64,000 nt of DNA from Phialocephala subalpina (GCA_900073065.1 FJOG01000002.1:504800-568799), one strand, 5' to 3'; positions 23,401 through 34,050 are shown, counted from the stretch's first letter. Translations and numbers: made by a program. The notes: a model not told the origin generated them from the letters alone.

Positions 23401-24173
23401 CCGCAAGTTTGTCGATGTCCACGTCTGAGATCTGCAGTATGTTCTTTGTTACCCTCACTAGTCATGTCAAATTAGCATTATCATAGAAATTAGATGGACT
23501 TGTTAGACAAACGGACTTGCAGTATTCTGTGCGTAATATCGCTTGGCTCCAGCGAGGTAGGTAAGTACAGAGGAGTAGAGTTTGACAATAACCTTTTTGA
23601 GAAGGTCTGACGCCTTGGACGTTTCTCGGAGGTACAGATCTTCAAAGATCGCATACCGACCGATGAGATTAGCTATCTTCTCTATTCCATCGTAGACAGC
23701 GCCCAATCTTTCAGTGTCACCCGTTGAGACCTAGTTTTGATATCGTCAGATACAGCTGCACCTTGCTTGGGCACTGGAAGAAACTCAACTTGAAGGAAGA
23801 ACTTGATGATAGACCAAGGCAATGCCAAATGCACTGGATCAAGCTGAGCCACGAAATCCCCTATGCTTTGCAACTTCTTCAACCAAGAAACAATTTTGTC
23901 AAACACGTCACGGAGCACGATGAATGTACCGTCTTTCTTCTTGAACCTCCATTGTCTGTCTTTGCATCGCTCCTGTTTCTCAATTGTAGCAGCTAGCACT
24001 TCACTTAATACGGTAAGTTTGTCTCCTTCTTGAAGGCGAATCTGGTTCTCATCGTCGGGACGAAGCAATTTCACAGCCTCACTCCACAGGTCATCGCTCG
24101 CTTTCTGCGTGGTTGCTGAAGCTGGGGTATCAGGTGTTGTTTGGACGACCGAGAGGGCGTTTGATGCCATCAT
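17454..24173 (-). pseudogene. NACHT-ankyrin NLR-like (STAND) protein, disrupted
   Basis: Nine exons on the minus strand: 23790-24173, 23517-23730, 23341-23457, 23134-23274, 22908-23081, 22818-22842, 22716-22750, 22033-22603 and 17454-21978, about 2060 codons. The N-terminal helical domain (DLWSEAVKLL, then YAIFEDLYL) is of the type found ahead of NACHT in fungal STAND proteins. The NACHT NTPase has Walker A GIPGSGKSRLT (joined across an intron), Walker B IIIDALDEC and sensor KIVVTSRE. More than 25 ankyrin repeats follow. Such proteins act in fungal non-self recognition and cell death; the ligand is unknown. Breaks: an in-frame TAG at 22951-22953, 14 codons before the P-loop where Trp is expected; TGA at 19659-19661; a 1-base loss near 18516; and a further shift near 17868. 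Splice sites and flanking motifs are otherwise well preserved, suggesting recent inactivation or sequence error. Head-to-head with the HET gene at 24801. Confidence 0.85.
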
Positions 24174-24800
24174 ATAGAGCTTTGTCAATATGAAGGTGGT
24201 CGGTACGGGAGTTTTAGAACGCAAGGTTATCGAAGGCAGCGATGTCCGTATGGGACTGAAGTCATGCAGCAGCTGACCATTGGGCCACAGGCATGGGCAC
24301 CTCCCGCTGAGCTACTGTAAGCCGAAAAAGAACAAAACTTGGTGTGGGTTCGGGATTAAACCCCCAGCGAAACCTATTTCATATATACTATTCAAGACCT
24401 GCGTTGTAAATTTTGAGGATTGATATATTCAGAAAGGTGCCTACAGTGTCTGATCTATATCCAGCCGACCAGCATATGAACCGAAGCGGTGCACTAACCC
24501 CAATTTAGAGTAGCCGAGACACGTGATGACCACCTTCTAATTTGGTTTTCACTCTTCTTCTCCCTTCATCAATTCACTTCGCGGATATTGGATTCAAGCT
24601 CAACTCTCAGGAGCGCTTTTCAAAGACAAGGGGCGGCAAGTGCATTTGCCCTTCCTTCTCACACCCAGTGCGAACTTCCGGCAAGGATGTCTTCAGCTCT
24701 CTCCACTTTCAGCTGCACAATCCCGTGGCCCAGTGAGACGGGGACGGGTTAAACATTTCGAATCACGCTGCTTGCAAGTCCTCTTTCAACAGGAAACATA
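24174..24800. promoter_or_regulatory. shared divergent promoter region between NLR-like and HET genes
   Basis: A 627-bp intergenic region separates the two divergent start codons. No TATA box or operator can be assigned with confidence. The arrangement itself allows coordinated expression of the pair; co-regulation is an inference. Confidence 0.45.
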
Positions 24801-27446
24801 ATGGAATTTCATCTTTTACCTGTTCATCGAGGGGATCCTCCCATCCAAGTTCCGAGGACTCAGTATGTGTGCACAGGTTTGTACGATGGCGGCCCATGGC
24901 TCTCATATCCGGCTCGAAAGGGCAAGGCTGAAAAGTTCAAGGATGGCACTTTCGACTTGATGGACTATTCGAGATCTGAGAGGATCAATCCCACCCCGAT
25001 CAAAGAGCAAGAGTCATTCTTTCAGACGTGGCTCTACTTTGGGATCATTGCGGAGTTCATGGGCGTGAACTCCGAAGACTCAATCAATGACCCGACTTCA
25101 GCTGAAGTTATAAGGAGCATCTACAGTGAGATTTTAGACCCAGATGGCGATCAAACATATGTCAAGCTTGATGTCGCTTGTCTGGAGAAGCTCCTGGTGA
25201 TGGGGAGAATTCGTTTATCGTCCGACCCTGTCGTTCGAAGACAGCATTACGAACATGTGATTAGATGTCTCGCATATATGCATCCAATCATCATTTCTGT
25301 CCCAGATGAGTTCGATTACTCTATCAAATGGTCAATTGCTGCTTTGGGAGAACTATTCATGGTATCAGTCCGCGCCGCCCTCCAAGCACTCCATGCACCT
25401 TCGGACTTCGCCAGGAGCTGGGGTAATAAGTTTCTAAACAAAGATGCTAAGAGATCAATGATGGAACATGGCTGGTGTAGGAGCGATATTGCAAGAGCAG
25501 AAGCCAAATACCAGGGAATTCAAAGTCTGTACATCGCTCGCATGCTTGACAAGTCACTTCCTCCTCGAAACCACAGTCAATGCACAAACTCGGCTTGCAA
25601 GTCTTATCAGATCAACATGGGTCATTATGTATCGGAACATCAGCATCTGCTATGCTCGTGCGAGACGTTGGTTGTCGAAGAGGAGGCTCTCCTCCCGGCC
25701 CTTCTCGATGGCGATCATTATCCTCTGCTCAGATTCGAAGGAGGTGTGGGTGATCTTACCTGCGAGATTGTCAAATCGGGCACAAAGCCTTACATAGCTA
25801 TCAGCCACGTGTGGGCAGATGGCCTAGGGAACCCATTTGCCAACTCTCTTTACAGGTGCAAGCTCCATCATCTGCAGAAATTGGTTGATGCTATCAACGA
25901 TAAAGAGTCGACTACAAGCCCAGGCAATGGAGAGCGATCGTTGGTCTGGCTTGACACACTTTGCTGTCCTGCACAAGATGGTGATGGAAAACAGAAATCC
26001 ATCGAGAAGATCAGACTGGTGTACAGGCAAGCCAAACATGTTTTGGTCTTGGATGCTGGCCTCATGTCCTATCAGTCTCAGAGTCAAGACGCCTCTGAGA
26101 TCATCAAACGAATCTTCACCTCAAGCTGGATGAGAAGATTATGGACGTTGCAGGAGGGAGCCTTGGCCACATCTCTCTACTTCCAATTCGCCGACCAAGC
26201 TGTCAATTTCTCTGCAGTAACGCAACTGGTATGGGCCGCTTCGACGTCCAAATCAATGTCATATCGTGCACTCCAGCCAGATTTTGTGAACGAAACAAGG
26301 TGTCTACAGGCGTTCTTCAACAACCCAACCCCACTATCCCTCGCCGACTCACTCAACCTGCTCGACCGAGCGTTGCAGTTTCGAAGTGTAAGCGTTGCTT
26401 CCGACGAGCCACTTTGCATAGCAACCCTGTTGTCCTTCGACCTCCACGCAGTTCTTCAGCTCAGAGATCAGGAGTCACGGATGGAGAAGGTGTGGGAACT
26501 CGTTATAGCCAAACATGGAGGGATTCCATCCCAGATCATTTTCTTCGAGGAACAGAAACTTTCACGGCCAGGTTGGCGCTGGGCTCCAAAGACTCTTCTC
26601 AACTCACAAAGCGGCTTGCATGGTCCCAACACCCGCATCACGAGGTGGTTTGATCCTCATCTTGCTGTTCCAGAACATCCTCATGGCCTTCGAGTCAAAT
26701 ATCCCGGTGTCCAGATTTCACTTAAACCAGACTACGGAGATGGTAAACCTCGAAACCCTTGGATCGGTGCGCCGCGTCTTCCAGAGGACTGGGTCCAGTA
26801 TCGCAGCTTAGATGATGGACGTTGGTACCGAATAATCGATCAGAAATTCGCGGCACTGAACAACTCCTGGACGACTGATGAAGAAAGACGGGAATATCAC
26901 AAGCAAGGACTCTACCCTGTTCACGATGTTGCCAACACAGGCAGGAGTGTTCTCGTTCTCAACAACATTCCTGGGGTTCGAGAAGCATTGTTCGCGACTA
27001 CAGTCTCGGAAGTCAGTGAATTTATCGAAGCCGTACCCGCTGCAGTCACGACAAAGCTCAATGCCATGCTCTCAGATCTCAAAGAGGAGAGCTATATTTA
27101 CGACGTCGTCGAGAAGATTGCTCTAAGCGTTCGAGCAGACGAAGTCACGGATCAGCATTTGGCGCTTTGCAAAAAACTGAATATCGACGAGAATACTTCT
27201 CTCGACGTGTTCAAAGATCTCCTAGCCAATCACGAGGACTTCATCGCTTCGACTGCAAGCGTGAAAGAGAAGATCAAGGAAGAGCTGGCACGAGCGGTTG
27301 GGGATGACGAGAAGTTCAGGACACTTATTGATACTTATTGGGGTGTGTCCTATCGAGAGGACTTTTGGGTCGTTGTTAGGAACTTCTTTCATCATGATTA
27401 TGTTGGGAAGAGGACTGGGGACGAGCAGGCCTGGTACATCGATTAA
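24801..27446 (+). CDS. HET-domain (heterokaryon incompatibility) protein
   Basis: Single-exon gene of 881 aa with a clear ATG. The HET domain lies in the middle: motif 1 YIAISHVWADGLGNP near residue 330, motif 2 LVWLDTLCCP near 378 followed by IRLVYRQAKHVLVLD, and motif 3 SSWMRRLWTLQEGAL near 440. The HET domain is a TIR-like cell-death module in fungal allorecognition. About 300 residues precede it, including a Cys-rich segment (CTNSACKSY...CSCETL) just ahead that could bind metal. About 400 residues of unrecognised sequence follow, rich in helices towards the C-terminus. No membrane segment is visible. No stop or frameshift is present, in contrast to the divergently transcribed NLR-like neighbour. 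Function as an incompatibility effector is inferred from domain and context. Confidence 0.9.
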   Translation: MEFHLLPVHRGDPPIQVPRTQYVCTGLYDGGPWLSYPARKGKAEKFKDGTFDLMDYSRSERINPTPIKEQESFFQTWLYFGIIAEFMGVNSEDSINDPTSAEVIRSIYSEILDPDGDQTYVKLDVACLEKLLVMGRIRLSSDPVVRRQHYEHVIRCLAYMHPIIISVPDEFDYSIKWSIAALGELFMVSVRAALQALHAPSDFARSWGNKFLNKDAKRSMMEHGWCRSDIARAEAKYQGIQSLYIARMLDKSLPPRNHSQCTNSACKSYQINMGHYVSEHQHLLCSCETLVVEEEALLPALLDGDHYPLLRFEGGVGDLTCEIVKSGTKPYIAISHVWADGLGNPFANSLYRCKLHHLQKLVDAINDKESTTSPGNGERSLVWLDTLCCPAQDGDGKQKSIEKIRLVYRQAKHVLVLDAGLMSYQSQSQDASEIIKRIFTSSWMRRLWTLQEGALATSLYFQFADQAVNFSAVTQLVWAASTSKSMSYRALQPDFVNETRCLQAFFNNPTPLSLADSLNLLDRALQFRSVSVASDEPLCIATLLSFDLHAVLQLRDQESRMEKVWELVIAKHGGIPSQIIFFEEQKLSRPGWRWAPKTLLNSQSGLHGPNTRITRWFDPHLAVPEHPHGLRVKYPGVQISLKPDYGDGKPRNPWIGAPRLPEDWVQYRSLDDGRWYRIIDQKFAALNNSWTTDEERREYHKQGLYPVHDVANTGRSVLVLNNIPGVREALFATTVSEVSEFIEAVPAAVTTKLNAMLSDLKEESYIYDVVEKIALSVRADEVTDQHLALCKKLNIDENTSLDVFKDLLANHEDFIASTASVKEKIKEELARAVGDDEKFRTLIDTYWGVSYREDFWVVVRNFFHHDYVGKRTGDEQAWYID

Positions 27447-27530
27447 TTTACTGAGCTAGGGAACCGTTTGGAATGGATAAGTGACTCTCATTTGCTCAAA
27501 GTGCTAGCTCGCGCAGCTTTTATTTCGTCT

Positions 27531-27683
27531 TCAAAAGAGATCAGGCCTATTGGAAATCTGGCAGTTTTCACAAGCATCAGTCTTGCACGCCCAGCATTGC
27601 GGCGGTGATTCCTCAATGATTCCGCCTGGTGTCTCGTATCCGCATTGACAGCAGGTGAGCCATTCAAACCATTCTATTGTCAT
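27531..27683 (-). CDS. Cys-rich mini-protein (50 aa, zinc-binding type)
   Basis: A 50-codon frame starting MTIEWFEWLTCCQCGYETPG. It has CxxC at residues 11-14, CxxC at 30-33 and CxxC at 38-41 (QCWACKTDACENC). The spacing suggests one or two zinc sites. The layout matches two other small Cys-rich frames on the same strand within 2.2 kb (28826-29071 and 29322-29687). Similar short WxCCxCG...CxxC proteins occur as lineage-specific families in Pezizomycotina; none has a function I can name. Upstream exons cannot be excluded. Confidence 0.55.
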   Translation of the reverse strand: MTIEWFEWLTCCQCGYETPGGIIEESPPQCWACKTDACENCQISNRPDLF

Positions 27684-28825
27684 GTTTGGATTTGTCTGTT
27701 TGATGTTTGATCACGTTGAGGTTGAAATCGGCTTGATCTGTATGCGGTCGGTGTCTTGGATAGAAAGTAGATGGATGGTCTTGAGGGTATGTCGCACGCC
27801 CGTGTTTTAGATGGACTGAGAGGCAGGAAGGGTTACGGGATGAAGATTAATTTTGGTTTAAATACTTGTGAAGTTCTTAATATGCGCAATTACTTCGAGT
27901 CTGTGAATATCCTCAGAGTCCTGTGAGGCATCACGCAGTTCATGCGTCATACCATGATGGTTGAAGTTGTTCATCACGGGAGAGAATCTCACGATGTGAA
28001 TGTCCCTCCTCTGGTTGGGCACATTCACATCTCAAACGTGCCCCCGCTTGTCCACGTTTTGTGTCCCCCTCCATGCACCCAAAAACGGTGTTGAATTTCT
28101 TCCAAATTCCGCTCTCCGGCGCCTTGAAACCGTTGACAGAGAAGATTCGTTTTTATTGAGATTTTTTTTCTGGGGGTTTACTTGATTCCGTTCTTCTTTC
28201 GCAATCTTCAACTCCCTAGCCGAATTTCTGATGACGCCCTGAGATGAGTTGGAGCAATTGATTCCGAAGTCGGGACCTACGAAGCGAGAAAGGGGAGGCC
28301 AAGCGATCGAGGCAAAAGTCAACAAAATACAAAAATTTCAAAAAGTCTCACCACCGCCTACAAACTTCAAAATTATAGTCACGAAAAGCAAAAGAGTTCT
28401 GCCACCGAGGTGGCTTTACATCTCTTGTCGAATCGTGTCGTCTTTATGGGAGGTGTCCCCGGAATGGCGTGTGCAGTCGGCTGCTCGATCGGGCCAGGCG
28501 TGTTACTCTCTTTCTAATACGGATCACAATTCGACCTGAACCATTACCGATGGCTGCCCTTGTGCTTCCGATACTGAAAATCTTGCTTATTTAAATCTAT
28601 ACGTCTGTTTTTAAGCGGGGAAGTTAGAGGGCAGTTCTTCGGAGATACGGTAAGCGAGGGGGAGATTGAAGTTGATGCGATGAGCTTTGCACTTGTAGGT
28701 TTTTCAAGGGATGAATAAGGGTGTCATTAGTTATATGGCATTCGGTATTATGAGCACTACGACCAGTAAGAAAAGCCTAAGGAGCTTCCACAATTGCCAA
28801 ATTTCAACGTTTCTCGCTCCTCTCG
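27684..28825. other. intergenic, no gene recognised
   Basis: 1.1 kb between two Cys-rich mini-protein genes. Short frames only (for example 28032-28325 minus), without motifs. No repeat termini seen. Confidence 0.35.
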
Positions 28826-29071
28826 CTAAAAAACCNTCTCAACTCGGAGCCTCATACATCCCCTTATCCCTTTCATCAACAACTCTGACCGAGGACAGAA
28901 AAACGCGCAAAACCTATGAGCACAATAATGGCATACTCTTGGAACGAGTCGTTGGTACCTCCCTTCTGTGTCTTCGAGGCATTGGCAGCATTCGATGACT
29001 TCGAGCCAGATCATCACCTGCTTCAGCTCCTTACGTCCTGTCTGGGAACTTGCTGAGTTCAGGGTGGCCAT
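28826..29071 (-). CDS. Cys-rich mini-protein, zinc-binding type (contains one ambiguous base)
   Basis: About 81 codons from an ATG at 29071. The core is CCQC at residues 28-31, then CHYCAHRFCAFFC at 47-59. This is the CxxC...CxxCxHxxC pattern shared with the neighbour at 29322-29687. The C-terminal tail runs into an ambiguous base (N at 28836), so the last few residues and the stop are uncertain. It probably belongs to the same family as the two neighbours. No signal peptide is apparent. Confidence 0.55.
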   Translation of the reverse strand: MATLNSASSQTGRKELKQVMIWLEVIECCQCLEDTEGRYQRLVPRVCHYCAHRFCAFFCPRSELLMKGIRGCMRLRVEXVF

Positions 29072-29321
29072 TGCTGAGAGGTGATGATATTGCTTTGTTT
29101 ATTGTTGAGAATTGTTCCAAAGTTTCGATTTGGAATGATGTGAGGCCCTTCACGTCCGTATTGACCGAGGTGAGATGGTCAAGGAGAAACCTGGCTAAGA
29201 TTATATGCCTTTCGGTATAGCCATTGTGAATAAAAGAATCAGAAGCTGTGGCTCGACTATACATGTATCACAACCCATTCAAACTTAACCCGCTCACTCC
29301 TCAAGACCCCTACCACTCCCC

Positions 29322-29687
29322 CTACCACTCATCATCCCCACTCCCCCTCCTCTCCCAAAATTCCACGTCCTCAATCCTTTCCCACATCTCACATTCCTGA
29401 CATTGAACGTGTCCACAGTGATCACATATATCAGGGATCATGAGGACTAGGGTTGTGTGGACGCAAATGTGACAGGTAAAGTAGGGGATTAGGTCTGCTG
29501 TTGTGCCGTAGGCTTGCATATTGTTTTGATTTCGACTTTGGTTGGCTTGATATGTGGGGGTGTTGGGGATCGTTGTTGAGCTTTGTGGTATGGTACGAGG
29601 AAGATGGGAGAGGAAGCTGAAGTCTGATAAATGGGGGAAGTTATTTTGGGGCTGGAGAGTTGGTGATTGTGATGAGGTGAAGAACAT
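29322..29687 (-). CDS. Cys-rich mini-protein, zinc-binding type (121 aa)
   Basis: A 121-codon frame with an ATG at 29687. A Ser/Pro/Gln-rich N-terminal half is followed by YFTCHICVHTT (CxxC at 72-75) and ICDHCGHVQCQECEMWE (CxxCxHxxCxxC at 88-99). The C-terminus is acidic. The arrangement resembles a compact RING-like or zinc-ribbon cross-brace, but the spacing is too short for a classical RING. It lies about 290 bp downstream of the GH3 beta-glucosidase stop, on the same strand. Function unknown. Confidence 0.55.
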   Translation of the reverse strand: MFFTSSQSPTLQPQNNFPHLSDFSFLSHLPRTIPQSSTTIPNTPTYQANQSRNQNNMQAYGTTADLIPYFTCHICVHTTLVLMIPDICDHCGHVQCQECEMWERIEDVEFWERRGSGDDEW

Positions 29688-29973
29688 TCACAATATGATT
29701 CTGTACAAGGTTGAGAAGTCATGAAGCAACGCATCGCTATGCCGCTTGGCCATTCAGACATTCTGAAAGACTGACAAATCCTTAGGACATTCAAAACACA
29801 GGGTGATCTTGAGGCGTTTGAGAAATCCAAAGTTCATGAGTATTGATGTCTTCTGGGACATTCTATCAATGCTATCTTGTTTGGCCCTTCTATACCCTCG
29901 ATATCCAAAGCCGTCTTATTCCCGAACCCCCGTAACGCCATTACCCCCGGGTGATAATCCAAAAATCCCCAAT

Positions 29974-32871
29974 CTAATACCAACCCGTCAACCTCAAGTC
30001 CCTGGAGCTAGCACCAACCCTAACCGTAATCGTCCCCTCCGTAGGCATAACCCAGTTTTGCTGCACCACATCCCAGTAAGACAAATCCCTTCTCGTCAGA
30101 TTAAACGCCACTGTACTTACATCCCCAGGCTGAATCTCCACCTTCTCAAATCCTCTCAAGACTCTATCAGGGAAATCAACATCTCTAGCCTCGCCTTGCA
30201 CATCGTTGAAATTGAGATAGAGTTGCACGACTTCCTTACCAACGACCGAACCCGCGTTCTTGACATCGACTGTCACGTTGGCATAGACGTTCCAGAGATC
30301 GGGGTTACCACCTTCATCACCGCCTGCTTCTGAGAGCGGTTGTTTGATGTCATAGCCTTCGGGGTAGGGGTATTTGCCCTGCTTGATGTCTGAGAGCTTC
30401 GAGATGTAGGGGTAGACAAATTTCTTCAAAGTCTTGAAACCGCTTGGGAACAGTGCTTCCTTGGGATCTGGGATCTTGTCATCGTACTTAGGTGGTTCGA
30501 TGCCATATGTTGGACGGGCAGCAGGAAGAGCTGACTTCTCGAGGACCTTGTTGACGCGAAGGTTTGAGTATTCAAATGTGGTGTAGGACAATCCGAAGCC
30601 AAACTCGAAGGTTAGTGCGATGCCGTACTTGTCGAAGTGGCGATAATCGATGTAGAGTCCTTCGGAGAAGGTTTGTTGGGGAATGACTCCATTAGCATAG
30701 TACAAGATCTGGCCGCCCTCGCCATAATCTTCGAGTGACTTTCCGATCGTGTATGGAAGCTTGCCGCTTGGGTTGACAACTCCGAGAAGAATGTCAGCAA
30801 TGGCGTTTCCACTCTCTTGGCCGGGGAGGTTGGCAATGACGACAGCCTTGATATTGGGGTGATCGATGAATTTCTCGAGGATGACAGGTCCAACGGTATG
30901 AATAACAACAACAGTGCTGCCTTTTCCGTCACCACAGCCGTCTGCTACGTTCCTGATCAAATCGTCGCCACCATTCTGAAGGAAGAGGTCGTTCCGATCA
31001 CCGTGAATTCCTCCGCTTGCCATATAGCCTTCACCGGAATCGGCATTTGCAAACACAATACAAACATCTTGGTCCTTGAGGATGATGGGTGTCTGCTTGA
31101 GTGGAGGTGTGTTTGTGGGGAAATCAGTGACGTAGACTTTGTCCTTGTTGAAAGCTTTCTTCAACGCCGAAGCTGGGTCAATCAGGTATGGAAACTCAAC
31201 TGCACCTGATCCCCAACCAGAGGCCAGAGTGCCTTCATTGCAGCCACGGTCGGGGCAAGCATTCGGGCCTTTTGGATTTTGTGCCGAGTCCTCTCCAAAG
31301 ATGCCGACCCGGAGGTTGACCTCATGATTTTGATCGGCTGGCCAGCCATCTTTGCTCAGAGGTAAGAAGCCATCCGTATTCTTCACAAGGACTGTGCCTT
31401 CCGTAGCCACCTGACGAGCAATGGTGGAATGTGCTTCGTCTCCTTCACCTTGAACATTAACAAATCTGTTGACGGTTTTCTTATCGTGATCATCTGGACT
31501 GCCTGGATTGATAAGACCTATCTCGTCGTTTGTCCACGAAGAGAAATTAGGGCCTTCTCCATCAAACTTCGATTTATCATCCTGGCCAAGCTGATACCAA
31601 GAGGCGACAATTCGAGTGACCATATCATTCAGCCTTGACACAGGGACGGAGCCGTTCAGAACAGCTTTGCTGAGCTCCGCGCCCCAGAGAGAATTACTCT
31701 GTGCCCAAATGAGACCATCTCCAGGCATACTCATATCCAGACCAGCAAGTGCAGATGCAACTCCAGATCTTTGAGCCAACCAGTCTGATTGTACAAAACC
31801 CTGGAATCCTAATTCGTCCTTCAGGATACCGTTCAAGAGCTTCGAGTTGCCGCAAGAGTATGAATTGTTCGTCATTTGGTACGAGCACATAACACTGGCA
31901 ACACCAGCCTTGACTGAATCTGCAAAGGGCCATCCGTACATTTCGTGAAGTGTACGATCGTCGATGTTGGATGACATTGCATTTGGCAGTCCCCACTCCC
32001 ATGACTGTCTGAAATGTTCCTGCTCGTTTCCTACGAAATGCTTAATTGTGGCCATGACACCCTCCTCTTGTATGCCTTTGATCGTTTGTGCAGCTGCGAT
32101 TCCTTGAAGTACTGGATCTGCACCGAATCCTTCCCAGTTTCGTCCACCAGCCGGCATCCGCCCAAGAGGTCCAACGCAAGGTCCAAGCAACACGTTAATT
32201 CCCTTCAAACGCGCTTCCTTCCCATGTGCTTTCCCTCTCTTGTACATCAAGTCCTTGCTCCAAGTCGCTCCGACGGTGATACCAGCAGGGAACGCCGTTG
32301 CATTGTCCGCGAATCTCAGTCCTAGAGGTCCGTCTTGTAAAGCCAGTCCTGGAAATCCAACGTTGTTCGCCGGTCCAGTATTCCCAACAGCGAGACCCAT
32401 CTGCCATCCAGTCCCAGTCGTGATATTGACCTTCTCTGGCAGAGTCATCTTCTCCACCAAAGCTGCAGCCTTCTTGTAGCTCTCACTCCATTGAGTGACC
32501 GTACCTCCTTGCGGCGTAGGATACCATGGCGGAGATTGTCCATCTGCGGGCTTCTTCTTGTAGATGAAGAACCCTCCTGCGGCAAGCAATGACCACAGAA
32601 GCACGACCACAAGTAGGACAATCAACATACACTTCGACCGACGCGCAAATGTCTTCCGGATGCTCGCGAGCTGCATACTGGGCGCGTATGCGGATACGGC
32701 AGGTTGGGACTGCTCATTCAAGGGATCTCGAGCGAGAAATTCGGTGGCGTCGATATCCGAGTCGCTATCTGAACGGTAGGCATCTTCGAGGGATTTCCGC
32801 AGTGGTATGCTCTCCCCTTTGTTGTAAGAGCGCAGCAGGCCCTCGCGGCTCTGGCTGGCTTCGTTGTTCAT
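29974..32871 (-). CDS. GH3 beta-glucosidase, type II membrane-anchored
   Basis: Single-exon gene of 965 aa. An N-terminal cytosolic tail of about 80 residues precedes a transmembrane helix at about 81-104 (CMLIVLLVVVLLWSLLAAGG), which makes it a type II membrane protein. The GH3 N-terminal barrel follows, with GPCVGPLGRMPAGGRNWEGF, the KHFVGNEQEH motif and the nucleophile Asp in GFVQSDW (about residue 365). The GH3 C-terminal domain and a fibronectin-III-like domain (VYANVTVDVKNAGSVVGKEVVQLYL) complete it. It cleaves terminal beta-glucosyl residues from cello-oligosaccharides or beta-glucans at the cell surface. The architecture matches the BglE/BglF type in Aspergillus, by family knowledge. 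The frame is undamaged, unlike the amidase next door. Confidence 0.93.
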   Translation of the reverse strand: MNNEASQSREGLLRSYNKGESIPLRKSLEDAYRSDSDSDIDATEFLARDPLNEQSQPAVSAYAPSMQLASIRKTFARRSKCMLIVLLVVVLLWSLLAAGGFFIYKKKPADGQSPPWYPTPQGGTVTQWSESYKKAAALVEKMTLPEKVNITTGTGWQMGLAVGNTGPANNVGFPGLALQDGPLGLRFADNATAFPAGITVGATWSKDLMYKRGKAHGKEARLKGINVLLGPCVGPLGRMPAGGRNWEGFGADPVLQGIAAAQTIKGIQEEGVMATIKHFVGNEQEHFRQSWEWGLPNAMSSNIDDRTLHEMYGWPFADSVKAGVASVMCSYQMTNNSYSCGNSKLLNGILKDELGFQGFVQSDWLAQRSGVASALAGLDMSMPGDGLIWAQSNSLWGAELSKAVLNGSVPVSRLNDMVTRIVASWYQLGQDDKSKFDGEGPNFSSWTNDEIGLINPGSPDDHDKKTVNRFVNVQGEGDEAHSTIARQVATEGTVLVKNTDGFLPLSKDGWPADQNHEVNLRVGIFGEDSAQNPKGPNACPDRGCNEGTLASGWGSGAVEFPYLIDPASALKKAFNKDKVYVTDFPTNTPPLKQTPIILKDQDVCIVFANADSGEGYMASGGIHGDRNDLFLQNGGDDLIRNVADGCGDGKGSTVVVIHTVGPVILEKFIDHPNIKAVVIANLPGQESGNAIADILLGVVNPSGKLPYTIGKSLEDYGEGGQILYYANGVIPQQTFSEGLYIDYRHFDKYGIALTFEFGFGLSYTTFEYSNLRVNKVLEKSALPAARPTYGIEPPKYDDKIPDPKEALFPSGFKTLKKFVYPYISKLSDIKQGKYPYPEGYDIKQPLSEAGGDEGGNPDLWNVYANVTVDVKNAGSVVGKEVVQLYLNFNDVQGEARDVDFPDRVLRGFEKVEIQPGDVSTVAFNLTRRDLSYWDVVQQNWVMPTEGTITVRVGASSRDLRLTGWY

Positions 32872-34050
32872 GGTGAAGGAGGGTTTTCGAAGCTATGACA
32901 CTATTGTCGTTGATGAAGCTCGATAGCTATCCTCGCACAAGGGCTTCAGATAACGGAGAACATTCGTGCCTTGACTTGAGTTTGAAAGTCGCACGAGGGA
33001 ATTGAAAATAAAAAGGATGAAAGAGCGGTCTCGTGTGAGTTCCGGCTGGACGGTTCAGTGTATGAGACGTTGTTGGGTTCGTATTTATTTGGTCAGAAGC
33101 TATTCCGGGGAAGATCTTCAAGCTTCCGTCCCAAATGACGCAGGGGTTTCAGGGGCAAGCACGTGCGAGGACTCGCTGAGTTTAAATACATCCTTCCTCA
33201 ATATCTTCTGATCACCCGCACTCGTGCATTTTTGTTGTTTAATCTGTGTCCATTGATTTGTTGTGTTGTTTGCCTGCTGTATGTCAAGTTTTAATTGGCA
33301 GCCCTTGGTCTCAAAGGGTAGAGCTCCCTAAGCAAGAAGGCCCTGAGAGGCCTGTCCTGTGTGTATCGCCTTTTCAAGCTTTTATATCTGCCTCGGCAGT
33401 GAAATTTGTTTACACCTATAAAAGTCTCGCATTGAGCAAACATCATGTAACACGAGTATGAAGTACACTCCACTTTCGAAGTCTCGTCTTCATGGCTTGA
33501 GGCTTGAAGGATGGTTGAAGAAGTCCTGCAAGTGTCTTGCATTTTCAAATGGAGCCTTAGCGGTGTGATACTTTCCAATATGGCACGATTCAAGTTCACA
33601 AAATTTCCATTTGAGATTGAGACAGAAGACCTAGATTCATGGCACTTTTAACAGTTATACGCTCTTCAGCTTTTGGTCATTGATACTCTGTGCTCTTCGA
33701 CCTCATTGTAGGACTTCTTTCCTTGGTTTAGATTAGCCGAGCATATCGTAATTGTCTGCGATTGAAGTATCAAATCCAAAGCAGGAACTTCCACACAGAC
33801 TGCACGTGCACGTACATATTAAATGGTATCTGACTATCAGCGTCACAATGCTGATGGTCGCGTGCAAGAACCTCGCTTCTCGCGAATGCAGTCAGCGCAT
33901 GGCAGGGGACCACCAACACTCCTTCACACTTCGTTATCTTAACCCGTTCTCTAGATGAGTCCTCAACTTTAAAACTAATTGCTATAGAATTACCCTCTAA
34001 CGACTCGACCACTCAATTCATCTTCGGATCAAGTCAACGACCCCGAGACG
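32872..34050. other. divergent intergenic region between beta-glucosidase and amidase
   Basis: 1.2 kb serving as promoter side for both flanking genes. No coding sequence, RNA gene or repeat recognised. Confidence 0.4.

Noticed and set aside
23682..23792. Frameshift in the NLR-like gene near the first exon end
   Set aside because: An intron at 23731-23789 restores a continuous conserved frame (FFLQ|VSTGDTERLGAVYDG).
24230..24345. tRNA-like segments (GTAGCTCAGCGGGAG on the minus strand and GGGTTCGGGATT on the plus strand)
   Set aside because: No acceptor stem or cloverleaf could be assembled by eye, and the two pieces are on opposite strands.
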